From NCBI RefSeq assembly GCF_002286935.1, contig NZ_MVOH01000007.1, positions 115,103 through 179,102 of the forward strand: a stretch of 64,000 nucleotides of DNA, written 5' to 3'. Position 1 is the stretch's first letter. Each line of letters opens with the position of its first letter. The position numbers were made by a program, and so were the translations under genes. The notes under the pieces were generated by a model, which saw nothing but the letters and a program-made list of their open reading frames with translations, made no database searches and was not told the origin of the DNA. Origin of the DNA: Bifidobacterium criceti (GTDB lineage: Bacteria; Actinomycetota; Actinomycetes; Actinomycetales; Bifidobacteriaceae). Below are positions 1-11,397 of this stretch, piece after piece.

Positions 1-256
1 ACAGGAACGTGCCGTTGAGCGCCTCGGCGGCGTTGCGGTCATCGGTGCCTTCGAGTTTGAGGTACCAGCGGTTCTTGAACGTGCGTGCACGTTCGATGGT
101 GTAGGTGGTCGCGCCGTCCTTGCTGTAGAGTTCGGCGCCGGGGGCGAACCGTTCCTCCGGTTCGTCCGTGAAGAGCTGCACGCTCACTTCGCCTTTGAGT
201 CCCTGCGCGCGTCCGATACGACAGACCCTCAGCAGCTCGGGCTGTTGAGGGTCCAT
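1..256 (-). CDS. rimM: 16S rRNA processing protein RimM (N-terminal part, runs off the window)
   Basis: Reading the minus strand from the ATG at 256 gives 85 codons beginning MDPQQPELLRVCRIGRAQGL and continuing through GEVSVQLFTDEPEERFAPG and RTFKNRWYLKLEGTDDRNAAEAL. This is the N-terminal beta-barrel domain of RimM, the factor that binds S19 and helps mature the 30S head. The C-terminal PRC-barrel domain lies beyond base 1. It is the third gene of a minus-strand cluster after rpsP and a KH-domain protein, with only 17 bases to the KH stop. That order is typical of actinobacteria, so the assignment rests on both sequence and context. Confidence 0.9.
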   Translation of the reverse strand, partial: MDPQQPELLRVCRIGRAQGLKGEVSVQLFTDEPEERFAPGAELYSKDGATTYTIERARTFKNRWYLKLEGTDDRNAAEALNGTFL

Positions 257-273
257 CTGTGCAGATTCACCGT

Positions 274-507
274 TCACTTACGCACATCCATGATGTCCAC
301 GCGGACCTTGTGGTCCGCCATCGCCTGCACGACGGTGCGGATCGCGTTCGCGGTGCGGCCGTTGCGGCCGATGACGCGTCCGATGTCCTCAGGATTGACG
401 CGTACGCGAATGAGCTCACCACGCGCGTTCTCATGGGACTTGACCGAAACATCGTCAGGGAAATCGACGATGTTCTTAATCAGATGTTCCACGACTTGAG
501 CAAGCAT
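274..507 (-). CDS. khpA: KH-domain RNA-binding protein (KhpA/YlqC type)
   Basis: This 77-residue protein consists of essentially one KH domain. It contains ILRVRVNPEDIGRVIGRNGR-like sequence at about residues 33-52, including the GRNG form of the GxxG loop that contacts single-stranded RNA. Small KH proteins of this family associate with ribosome assembly and sRNA or mRNA binding, and in Gram-positives they pair with KhpB. The ATG at 507 lies two bases beyond the rpsP stop, so the two genes are translationally coupled. rimM follows at 256. Family membership is clear; a specific role in this organism is inferred. Confidence 0.9.
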   Translation of the reverse strand: MLAQVVEHLIKNIVDFPDDVSVKSHENARGELIRVRVNPEDIGRVIGRNGRTANAIRTVVQAMADHKVRVDIMDVRK

Positions 508-509
508 GA

Positions 510-989
510 TCAGACAGCTTCCGGAGCGGATTCTTCGGCGTCGGCGAACTCGACCTTCTCGTCGGCCTTCTGCTCGGCGTCGGCGTCAGCATCGGTCGCG
601 GCCTCGTTGGCCTTGAGCTCGGCCTCGGCCTTCGCGGCCTTGAGCTTCTGCGCCTTCGTGTCGGCTTCCTCGATGAGGGTGGCCGCATCCGGCTTCGCGG
701 CGACGGTCTTGAGCGTGCCTTCGGCGCCCTTGAGGCCCTTGAACTTCTGCCAGTCACCGGTGATCTTGAGCAGGTTGCGCACCTGGTCGGTCGGCTGGGC
801 GCCGACGCCGAGCCAGTACTGCGCGCGCTCGGAATCGATCTCGATCGTCGACGGCTGGGTGTTCGGGTTGTACAGGCCGATCTCCTCGATGGCCTTGCCG
901 TCGCGCTTGTTGCGCGAATCCATGATGACGACGCGGTACACGGCATAGAACTTCTTGCCCATGCGCTTGAGACGAATCTTGGTTGCCAA
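510..989 (-). CDS. rpsP: 30S ribosomal protein S16, TTG start, long C-terminal tail
   Basis: The protein is 159 residues. It opens [20 protein letters not shown] and continues with [19 protein letters not shown], the conserved S16 core that binds 16S rRNA in the 30S body. The core ends near residue 90. The rest is an Ala/Glu/Lys-rich acidic tail that makes the protein about 70 residues longer than E. coli S16, as is common in actinobacteria. The start codon in frame at 989 is TTG, preceded by AAGGAG at about 7 bases; there is no suitable ATG. It heads the rpsP-KH-rimM cluster. Confidence 0.95.
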   Translation of the reverse strand: MATKIRLKRMGKKFYAVYRVVIMDSRNKRDGKAIEEIGLYNPNTQPSTIEIDSERAQYWLGVGAQPTDQVRNLLKITGDWQKFKGLKGAEGTLKTVAAKPDAATLIEEADTKAQKLKAAKAEAELKANEAATDADADAEQKADEKVEFADAEESAPEAV

Positions 990-1193
990 AATGGCTCTCC
1001 TTGTAAACTAGGGTTGCGCACTGCGCGTCGCCGTGTGGGGCACGGTTCCGCCAGGGCGCGTGTTCCTTGACGCCTGCGGGTGAAGAGAGGGTCCCGCATC
1101 GCCAAATAACCCAGTCAGGATACAACCACCCATGGTCATTGCGTCGCGCGCGTCATACGCTGCGCCGTGCCGCGTGACGGATGGCGGCCGGAT

Positions 1194-1199
1194 TATAGT
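1194..1199 (+). promoter_or_regulatory. Possible -10 box upstream of the beta-galactosidase gene
   Basis: TATAGT lies 67 bases before the ATG of the GH2 gene in a 276-base divergent intergenic region shared with rpsP. No good -35 hexamer is seen at the expected distance, so the call is tentative. Confidence 0.3.
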
Positions 1200-1208
1200 G
1201 TGACGTGA

Positions 1209-4667
<3,459 letters not shown>

Positions 4668-4680
4668 GTCGTGGGCGTCG

Positions 4681-6141
4681 TCAGTCGACGTCCGCGTCCC
4701 GTCGCGCGCGGATGCGGTCGCGCGCGCGTTCGCGCGCGAGCGGCGGCAATGAATCCGGCCACGTTTCGCCGGCGCCCGCGTTGAGCGGCGTCGGATGGTC
4801 GACGATCGTCAACGTCGCGGCGAGCGCGAGATGGTCGGTGGCGTCGACCTTGATCGAACGGACGTCGGACGCGGTCAGATAATCGGTGAACAACACATGG
4901 TCGAGCACGATGCGCGGCCAACGGAGCCACGATGGATACGTCGGATGCACACCGCGCGCGTCGGTGAGCGCCGCGTCATGGAAACCGGCGGCGAGGAGCT
5001 TGCGGAAGCTCGGATGCGGGATGCTCGCGTTGAGGTCGCCCATGACGACGCAGATCGTCTCGCGGTCGTCGTCGAGTGTCGGTGTGGTTGTCGTGGTGGT
5101 TGTGTTCGTGTGGGGTGCGGTCGTGCGCTCGTGATGGGTATCGCGGTCCGCGGTCGCCGAATGCGCGGAAATACCGGCTTGGATGAACGTGTCATGCGCG
5201 GCCGCGTCCGCCGACGCCTCGGCCTCGGCGGCGGCGTTCGCGGCGTCGATCGCGGCGAGCGTCGGATACTGTTCGCGCGGCTCGTCCTTCGGATGGCGGA
5301 TGAGCGCGCGCAAGCCGATGATGCCGGCCGACCAGTCGCGGCAGCCGCGCATCGGCGATTTCGGATGCGCGGACGCGAACGTGATGTTGCGCGTCGACGA
5401 CAACGGAATCGTCATCGTAGGGACATCGGCGGCGGGAATCGGCACTCCGGTCGGCGTGCTCTCGGACGGTTCGACGCGCATCCAGACACCATTGAACCCA
5501 CCATTGTCGGTCGTGAGCGGTTCGCCAAGTTCGCGGTACGGCAGCAGTTCGCGCAGACCGGCGGCATCGAGACGGTCGACGATGTCCTCGCTCAATTCCT
5601 GGAGCGCGAGGACGGCGACGTCCTCGGCGCGCACGAGGCGCACGATCTGTTCGGCGTCGGCGTGGCCATAGCGGCAGTTGAGCGTGAGGACGCGAAAACG
5701 GCCGCGGTCGGCGGATGGCGCGGAAGTCGTGTGCGCCGTGCGTGTGCCGCGCGTGTTCGCGGCGTGTGGGGTGCCTGCGTCTGCGTCGTTCGCGTCCGCG
5801 TCGTTCGCGTCCGCGCCGTTTGTGTTGTTCGTCGTGCCCGCGTTGCGTGCGGCGAGATATCGCGCGAGTGCGGCCGCGGTGTTCGGAGCTTTGATGTCGT
5901 TGAGCCAATACGCCGACTGCCGCATAAGCGACGCGATGAGCGCGACGACGCTGCAGACCGTGAACGGCCAGTCGCGCATGCATATGCCGATGACGCACAA
6001 CGCGACGAACGCGATCCACAGGAACGGCGTGAGCGCGATGAGATACGGCAGTGGTTTGTGACCGTCCCAACCTGCAGGCAGCTCCGTGAGCGAGAGCCAC
6101 GCAAGCAGCACAATCAGGATGACCCACATCGCGATGAGCAT
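4681..6141 (-). CDS. Membrane-anchored endonuclease/exonuclease/phosphatase-family protein
   Basis: The start is set at the ATG at 6141 (MLIAMWVILIVLLAWL) because AAAGG lies just upstream, giving 486 residues. Three hydrophobic segments fill the first 90 residues. A long cytosolic or external EEP domain follows, with VLTLNCRYGHADAEQIV, LALQELSED (the metal-binding Glu), VVMGDLNAS and a C-terminal DHLALAATL containing the catalytic His. EEP proteins cleave phosphodiester or phosphomonoester bonds; the substrate here is unknown. Two low-complexity stretches are odd: one rich in Asn/Asp/Ala after the membrane part, and a Thr run (about 8 Thr) inside the catalytic domain. It converges on the beta-galactosidase gene with 13 bases between stops. 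Confidence 0.8.
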   Translation of the reverse strand: MLIAMWVILIVLLAWLSLTELPAGWDGHKPLPYLIALTPFLWIAFVALCVIGICMRDWPFTVCSVVALIASLMRQSAYWLNDIKAPNTAAALARYLAARNAGTTNNTNGADANDADANDADAGTPHAANTRGTRTAHTTSAPSADRGRFRVLTLNCRYGHADAEQIVRLVRAEDVAVLALQELSEDIVDRLDAAGLRELLPYRELGEPLTTDNGGFNGVWMRVEPSESTPTGVPIPAADVPTMTIPLSSTRNITFASAHPKSPMRGCRDWSAGIIGLRALIRHPKDEPREQYPTLAAIDAANAAAEAEASADAAAHDTFIQAGISAHSATADRDTHHERTTAPHTNTTTTTTTPTLDDDRETICVVMGDLNASIPHPSFRKLLAAGFHDAALTDARGVHPTYPSWLRWPRIVLDHVLFTDYLTASDVRSIKVDATDHLALAATLTIVDHPTPLNAGAGETWPDSLPPLARERARDRIRARRDADVD

Positions 6142-6206
6142 AGGAACCTTTCTGTCGCGCAGTAGTACATGTGATGCGACGCGCATCGATATCGCACCCC
6201 GACTAT

Positions 6207-6250
6207 CGCACAACGGTACGCGGGCAGGCGCCTCGGCGTACCGTTGTGCG
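6207..6250. repeat. Solitary family A palindrome
   Basis: A perfect 15-bp inverted repeat at 6207-6221 and 6236-6250 (CGCACAACGGTACGC) surrounds a 14-base loop. It is the same design as the tandem family A units at 59.5-61 kb: CGCA, then GGTACGC, a variable loop, GCGTACC and TGCG. It lies between ffh and the EEP gene. Confidence 0.8.
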
Positions 6251-6253
6251 TGG

Positions 6254-6272
6254 TTTTCCGCACTGCGGAAAA
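6254..6272 (-). terminator. Compact hairpin just after ffh
   Basis: TTTTCCGCA at 6254-6262 pairs perfectly with TGCGGAAAA at 6264-6272. It lies 10 bases past the ffh stop. On the minus strand the hairpin ends in AAAA/CC and not a T tract, so it is a weak intrinsic terminator that may work together with the adjacent family A palindrome. Confidence 0.5.
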
Positions 6273-6281
6273 CATTGCGGA

Positions 6282-7919
6282 TCAGTTGCCGCCGAGGAGG
6301 CCGCCGAGACCACCGCCGAGGTTCGGTGGGATGTCGGCGCCGCCGAGCATGCCCTGCAGTTCGTCGGGGATCTGCGGTGTCTTCGGCTTCTTCGCGAACG
6401 CCGAACCGGACGTGTTTGCGTTGCCGGACAGGCGTGCGCGCAACGCCTTCTCTTCGGCTTCGCGCTTCATCGGATTGCCGGACTTCGACGCGCCTTTCTT
6501 GCCTTTCTTGCCCTTCTTGTTCTTCTTGCCGCCGCCGGCGCCGCCCATGCCGCCCATTGCGCCGAAACCGGCCTTGTTGCTCATGCGCTTCATCATCTTC
6601 GATGCCTGTTCGAAACGCTGCAGCAACGCGTTGACGGCGGACACGGTGACACCCGAACCGTATGCGATGCGCGCGCGTCGCGAACCGTCGATGATCTTCG
6701 GATTACGACGTTCTTCAGGGGTCATCGAACGGATGATCGCTTCGGTACGGTCGATTTCACGTTCGTCGAACTGTTCAAGTTCCTTACGATGCTGTGCCAT
6801 GCCCGGAATCATGCCGAGGAGCGACTTCATCGAACCAAGTTTGCGCACCTGTTGCAGCTGCGCGAGGAAGTCGTCGAGACCGAAGTCGCCTTCCGCCATT
6901 TTTTCGGCCGCTTTGCGCGTCTGCTCCTCGTCGAACTCACGTTGTGCCTGTTCGATGAGGGTGAGGATGTCACCCATATCGAGGATGCGCGACGCCATAC
7001 GGTCCGGGTGGAAGACCTCGAAATCCTTGAGTCCTTCGCCGTTCGACGCGAACAGGATCGGTTTTCCGGTCACCGACGCGACCGACAACGCCGCACCACC
7101 GCGCGCGTCGCCGTCGAGTTTCGAAAGGACGACGCCCGTGAAATCGACGCCTTCGTCGAACGCCTGCGCGGTGCGCACCGCGTCCTGGCCGATCATCGCG
7201 TCGATGACGAACAGGATCTCGTTCGGCTGCACGGCGTCGCGGATGTCGCGAGCCTGCTTCATCAATGTCTCGTCGACGCCGAGGCGGCCCGCGGTATCGA
7301 TGATGACGGTGTCGTAGAGCTTCTGGCGCGCGTATTCGATCGAATCGCGCGCGACCTTGACCGGATCGCCATGTGTCTCGCCCGGGGCGGAAACCGCTTC
7401 GCCGCCGGCGGACTGCACGCCCTTCTCCGGCGCATACACCGGTACGCCCGCGCGTTCGCCGACCACTTCGAGCTGCGTGACGGCGTTCGGACGCTGCAGA
7501 TCGGCCGCGACGAGCAGAGGCGTATGGCCGGACTCCTTGAGCCAATAGCCGAGCTTGCCGGCGAGCGTCGTCTTGCCGGCGCCCTGCAGACCCGCGAGCA
7601 TGATGATCGTCGGCGGGGTCTTCGCGAAATTGAGCGGACGATCGACGCCCTGGCCGAGGATGTCGGTGAGTTCGTCGTTGACGATCTTGACGACCTGCTG
7701 CGCCGGGTTGAGTGCTTCGCTCACTTCGGCGCCGAGCGCGCGCTCGCGTACGCGCGCCGTGAACGAACGCACGACGTCAAGCGAGACGTCCGCGTCGAGC
7801 AGCGCACGGCGGATCTCGCGGATCGTTCCGTCGATGTCGGCCTCGGAAAGCTTGCCTTTGCTCTTGAGATGCTTGAACGCGTTCGAGAGCCTGTCTGTAA
7901 GAGAACTAAATGCTGCCAT
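6282..7919 (-). CDS. ffh: Signal recognition particle GTPase Ffh (SRP54)
   Basis: The ATG at 7919 starts MAAFSSLTDRLSNAFKHLK, the canonical N domain, giving 545 residues. The G domain has GLQGAGKTT near residue 106, the DTAGRLGVDE switch and the TKLDGD-like SKLDGDARGG. The methionine-rich M domain follows (FGLDDFLAQLQQV, MKSLLGMIPGM). Ffh with SRP RNA targets inner-membrane and secreted proteins co-translationally. The C-terminus carries a Gly/Met stretch, a Lys-rich block and a final Gly/Leu-rich tail, an extension seen in some high-GC Gram-positives. Longer upstream reading in the same frame has no ribosome site and was not used. Confidence 0.95.
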   Translation of the reverse strand: MAAFSSLTDRLSNAFKHLKSKGKLSEADIDGTIREIRRALLDADVSLDVVRSFTARVRERALGAEVSEALNPAQQVVKIVNDELTDILGQGVDRPLNFAKTPPTIIMLAGLQGAGKTTLAGKLGYWLKESGHTPLLVAADLQRPNAVTQLEVVGERAGVPVYAPEKGVQSAGGEAVSAPGETHGDPVKVARDSIEYARQKLYDTVIIDTAGRLGVDETLMKQARDIRDAVQPNEILFVIDAMIGQDAVRTAQAFDEGVDFTGVVLSKLDGDARGGAALSVASVTGKPILFASNGEGLKDFEVFHPDRMASRILDMGDILTLIEQAQREFDEEQTRKAAEKMAEGDFGLDDFLAQLQQVRKLGSMKSLLGMIPGMAQHRKELEQFDEREIDRTEAIIRSMTPEERRNPKIIDGSRRARIAYGSGVTVSAVNALLQRFEQASKMMKRMSNKAGFGAMGGMGGAGGGKKNKKGKKGKKGASKSGNPMKREAEEKALRARLSGNANTSGSAFAKKPKTPQIPDELQGMLGGADIPPNLGGGLGGLLGGN

Positions 7920-8077
7920 AATGGCTACGATTCTACCGTGTTGAGGGGAAATCGTGCAGCCTGCGCACCGGAACTCCACAGCCATGCGCGCGTTCACTAC
8001 ACTGGTTGGGGTGTGATAGGCGACGGCGGCCGCGCGCGACGACGATGCGGCGCCATATGGAACAACGAGGAGGCGGC

Positions 8078-8983
8078 ATGCATCAGAAGCACATCGAACA
8101 GCAGGCCTTGAAGGTCGGCATCATCGTCAATGTCGTCATGGTGTTCGCAGGGTTCTTCGTGTTCTTCCTCACGGGGCTCAAGGCGATGTTCCTCGACGCG
8201 TCGTTCACGGTCATCTCGGTCATCTCGGGCGGTGTCGCCGCGTATCTGTCGAAGAAGACGGTGCGCGTGAGCGAACGGTTCCCGAACGGCATGTTCGCGC
8301 TCGAACCGATCTACGCGATCTGCAAATCGATGTTCACGATATGCCTGCTGCTGTTCTCGTTCATCGATGTGCTGCGCGTCGCGATCGACTACTTCGCGTA
8401 CGGCGAAGGTGAGCGACTGAGTTTCGGTCCCGTCATCATCTACCAGATCGCCGCGGTCGCCGTATGCCTTGTGCTCGTCGCATACTATCGTGCGCGCAAC
8501 CGCTCGATCGGCGATGCAAGCCTCATGCTCAAAGCGGAAGCGAACGGTACATGGATCGACGGGATGATCTCGCTCGGCATCGGCGTCGTCGCCGTGCTGC
8601 TGTACTTCCTCCCCGACGGCACCCCGTTTGATTTCCTGCACTACACAGGCGATTTCTTCATCACGACGATCATTGTGCTGCTGACGATCAAAGAACCGGT
8701 CATTGTGCTGCGTGACGCGTTCGTCGAACTCGTCGGCGGCACACACGACGACGAGGAGATCTCCGCATTCGTGACGCGCGAAGTCGAAACACATATGCCC
8801 GCGGGCATCGATATGGAGAAGATCCACGTCTTCAAAACCGGTATGAACTTCGATGTCGACATCTTCATCGGCAGCACGAAAGGCACCGTGCAGATCGAGG
8901 AACTCGTGCGCGCGCGGCAGGCGATGGAGAAGGCGCTCGAACCGAAGCTGCACATCGTCAACGTCGATTTCGTATTCGAGTGA
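8078..8983 (+). CDS. Cation diffusion facilitator family transporter
   Basis: Starting at the ATG at 8078, behind GAGGAGG, the protein is 301 residues with about six membrane helices. The second helix region holds LDASFTVISVISGGVAAYLSK and a later helix holds DGMISLGIGVVAVLLY; these carry the polar Asp/Ser pairs used for metal transfer in CDF exporters. A C-terminal cytosolic domain (residues about 215-301) resembles the ferredoxin-like ZT-dimer domain. CDF proteins export Zn2+, Co2+, Fe2+ or Mn2+ against protons; the metal is not predictable here. Followed by a family B repeat array. Confidence 0.8.
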   Translation: MHQKHIEQQALKVGIIVNVVMVFAGFFVFFLTGLKAMFLDASFTVISVISGGVAAYLSKKTVRVSERFPNGMFALEPIYAICKSMFTICLLLFSFIDVLRVAIDYFAYGEGERLSFGPVIIYQIAAVAVCLVLVAYYRARNRSIGDASLMLKAEANGTWIDGMISLGIGVVAVLLYFLPDGTPFDFLHYTGDFFITTIIVLLTIKEPVIVLRDAFVELVGGTHDDEEISAFVTREVETHMPAGIDMEKIHVFKTGMNFDVDIFIGSTKGTVQIEELVRARQAMEKALEPKLHIVNVDFVFE

Positions 8984-9013
8984 GTCGTCAGCGGTTGTGG
9001 ACGGCTGTTGTGG

Positions 9014-9326
9014 ACGGCTGTAGTTGGCGGCGGTGCCGCACTGTGCAGCCGTTTGCGACGTACATATGGCTGTAGTTGGCGGCACTGCCGCTTAGTGCAG
9101 CCGTTTGCAACGTACGAATGGACGTAGTTAGCGGCGGTGCCGCAATGTGCAGCCGTCTACAGCGTTCATGTGGCTGTCGTTGGCGGCGGTGCCGCGGTGC
9201 GCGGCCGTGTGTGGCGTGTAGGTAGCTGTAGCCGGCGGCGGTGACGCTTAGTGCAGCCGTCTGCAGCGTACATATGGCTGTAGTTGGCGGCGGTGCCGCA
9301 GAGCGCGGCTGTGTGCAGTGCGCAAC
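9014..9326. repeat. Family B tandem palindromic array, about 6 units
   Basis: Six units of about 52 bases follow the pattern GGCTGTAGTTGGCGGCGGTG, then CCGCA, NTGTGCAGCCGT and a variable link such as TTGCGACGTACATAT. Each unit carries nested inverted repeats (GGCTG...CAGCC outside, GCGGC...GCCGC inside). It fills the gap between the CDF transporter and the ArsR-like regulator. Related arrays occur at 23.85, 32.63 and 35.09 kb. Confidence 0.85.
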
Positions 9327-9372
9327 CATGGAAAACACATGGTGGTGTCATCGGCGAACAGAATCACAAATG

Positions 9373-9396
9373 ATTTGTACAAATATTTTGTATACT
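9373..9396 (+). promoter_or_regulatory. Probable promoter and operator of the ArsR-MFS operon
   Basis: A perfect 12-bp palindrome ATTTGTACAAAT (9373-9384) is followed by TTTTG and TATACT (9391-9396), a good -10 box 24 bases before the regulator's ATG. Placement of the palindrome directly over the promoter fits autoregulation by the downstream winged-helix protein. No clear -35 is visible. Confidence 0.45.
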
Positions 9397-9419
9397 TGGA
9401 ATGTGTGAAAGGAGACCTG

Positions 9420-10088
9420 ATGACGGAACGACGATTGCAAGCGGCTGAAAGGTCGACGATAACCAATCAGGAGGAGGCTTCCGCGGCGTCCGAGGAGGCG
9501 CTCAAGTGCATGGCGCATCCGGCACGGATGCGGCTGCTCGGTGCGCTGCGCGTCGGCGATGTGCAAACGGTCGGTGAGCTCAGCGCGGCGACCGGCGAGG
9601 CCCCAGGTGCGGTGAGCTACCATCTCGCGCAGCTCGCGAAAGCAGGACTCGTCGAAAAAGCCGTGACGCCAGACGGAGACAGGCGCAAAAGCCATTGGCG
9701 CGCATGCCATCATGCGACGAACGTGCGGCCCGACAGCGCGGATGCGGACGTCATCGACGCGTTCAGCCGTACGGCTGCGCTCAGTTACCAAATGGCGTAC
9801 GAACGGTTCCTCGATGTGCTTCCCACATTGCCACAGCAATGGGTGGACACGTGCGGTGCCAACGATCGCGTCCTGCGGCTCACTCCAGATGAGACGCGCG
9901 CGATGGTGGAACAGCTCAATGAAGTCATGCGCACGTGGGAACACGTGAGTGAACGACGCAGGATGCTCATCGAAGAACGTGATCGTGCACATATCAACGC
10001 AGACGATTCCGCAGATATCGACGATATCGAGGATGCGGATGTCGAACCGGTCGCCATCGTGCAGCAGGTGTTCCGATGGGTGCCGTGA
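9420..10088 (+). CDS. ArsR-type winged-helix transcriptional regulator
   Basis: The ATG at 9420 lies behind AAAGGAGACCTG, giving 222 residues. The N-terminal half is an ArsR-like HTH: ALKCMAHPARMRLLGALRVG, VGELSAATGEAPGAVSYHLA (recognition helix) and GLVEKAVTPDGDRRKSHWRA (wing), about residues 30-100. The C-terminal half is helical, with no metal-binding Cys motif, and probably senses a small molecule or dimerises. The stop overlaps the start of the MFS gene by 13 bases, so the two are co-translated and the regulator very likely controls that exporter. The ligand is unknown. Confidence 0.85.
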   Translation: MTERRLQAAERSTITNQEEASAASEEALKCMAHPARMRLLGALRVGDVQTVGELSAATGEAPGAVSYHLAQLAKAGLVEKAVTPDGDRRKSHWRACHHATNVRPDSADADVIDAFSRTAALSYQMAYERFLDVLPTLPQQWVDTCGANDRVLRLTPDETRAMVEQLNEVMRTWEHVSERRRMLIEERDRAHINADDSADIDDIEDADVEPVAIVQQVFRWVP

Positions 10089-11392
10089 TCGAAAGCGCGA
10101 ATGTGCGCCGTTCGTTCTGGCGCGCGCCGAATTACGCCGCATGGTTCACCGCGGACACGGCGTCCGCCGCTGGCGGATCGCTGCGCGCGCTCGCGGTGAG
10201 CCTTGCGGGATACGCGGTCTCCGGATCGACAGCCGCCGCGGGTTGGCTTGGTACGTCCGCGCTCATCGCACAGCAAGTCGCGAGTGTGTTCGGCGGCACA
10301 TTCGTCGACCGCCATGAGCGGCGTACGCTCATCGTCGCGAACGCGGCGTTCGGTGTGTGCACATGGGGGAGTGTGGCGGCATTGCTCGCGGCGCATACGC
10401 TCACCTATCCGATGCTGCTCGTGATTGCGACGGTTGGCTCCGCCGTAAGTGGATTCCTTGGAAGCGCAACCGATGCGATGCTCCGCTCGATCATCGGCGT
10501 GCGCGACTATCCGAAAGCGCTCAGCCTCAACCGGGGACGCGACGCGACGATCAACATCGCCGGCAACCCCATCGGCGGCTTCCTCTACGGCATCGCACCA
10601 TGGCTGCCGTTCCTTGTGACGGCGTGCCTGTACGCGATCTCCGGCGCCGCCGCACGGTGCATCGATGCACGGCGTTTGGTGCGTGCGGATGGTGCAGCGG
10701 ACAGTGCCGACGCGCGCGCCGCGCACGGCAAACAACGAACGTCGTTCTTCGGTGATTTCGTGAGCGGATGGTCGTGGTCGCTGCACAAACCTATGCTCGT
10801 GACGATCATGATTGCGGCCGCGATACTCAATTTCGGCGTCAACGGCGTCGAATACACGATTCAGCTGCATCTGATGTCGCTCAACACGAACGCGACACTT
10901 ATCGGCACAATCGGCAGCGGCATCGCCGCGATGATGCTCGTCGGTGCGTTCGTCGCCGCGCGCTTGAGCGACCATATGCCGGTAGGCGTCTGCATTTGCG
11001 TCAGTTTTGTGTTTCTGTGCGCATGCATTGCGCCGATGTTGTTCGCATATGGTGATGGTATGTCCGATGGCGCATCGTATGTGCTCGTGCTCATCGCGAA
11101 TTCGGTCATGGGCTTGCCGTTTCCGATCATTGACGCGCTGCTGCTTGGTTTTGTGTTCGCAAAGGCGCCGACGTCGATGCAGGGGAGGATCTACGTTTCG
11201 CTTACCGTGCCTGCGCAAGCGCTCTCCGCATTCTCAAGCGCGAGCGCAGGCATGCTGCTGCCGGTACTCGGATTCCGCGGAGCCGTCATCGTGTTCCTTG
11301 CAGCGCTCGCGCTTTCCACGGTGATTGTGTTGTGCAGTGCGCGCATCCGCCGCATTCCGCGCGCCGATGGTTGGGATACGGCGGAGCTGTAG
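10076..11392 (+). CDS. Major facilitator superfamily transporter (drug-exporter type)
   Basis: This 438-residue protein has about 12 hydrophobic segments. The loop after helix 2 has GTFVDRHERRTLIVAN, a form of MFS motif A (GxxxDRxGRR), and the family resembles EntS/MdtH-like exporters. Overlap with the preceding ArsR-like regulator makes a two-gene efflux operon, a common arrangement for substrate-induced multidrug export. The start chosen overlaps the regulator stop by 13 bases; a GTG three codons later is possible. The substrate is not predictable. Confidence 0.85.
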   Translation: MGAVIESANVRRSFWRAPNYAAWFTADTASAAGGSLRALAVSLAGYAVSGSTAAAGWLGTSALIAQQVASVFGGTFVDRHERRTLIVANAAFGVCTWGSVAALLAAHTLTYPMLLVIATVGSAVSGFLGSATDAMLRSIIGVRDYPKALSLNRGRDATINIAGNPIGGFLYGIAPWLPFLVTACLYAISGAAARCIDARRLVRADGAADSADARAAHGKQRTSFFGDFVSGWSWSLHKPMLVTIMIAAAILNFGVNGVEYTIQLHLMSLNTNATLIGTIGSGIAAMMLVGAFVAARLSDHMPVGVCICVSFVFLCACIAPMLFAYGDGMSDGASYVLVLIANSVMGLPFPIIDALLLGFVFAKAPTSMQGRIYVSLTVPAQALSAFSSASAGMLLPVLGFRGAVIVFLAALALSTVIVLCSARIRRIPRADGWDTAEL

Positions 11393-11397
11393 CTAGG

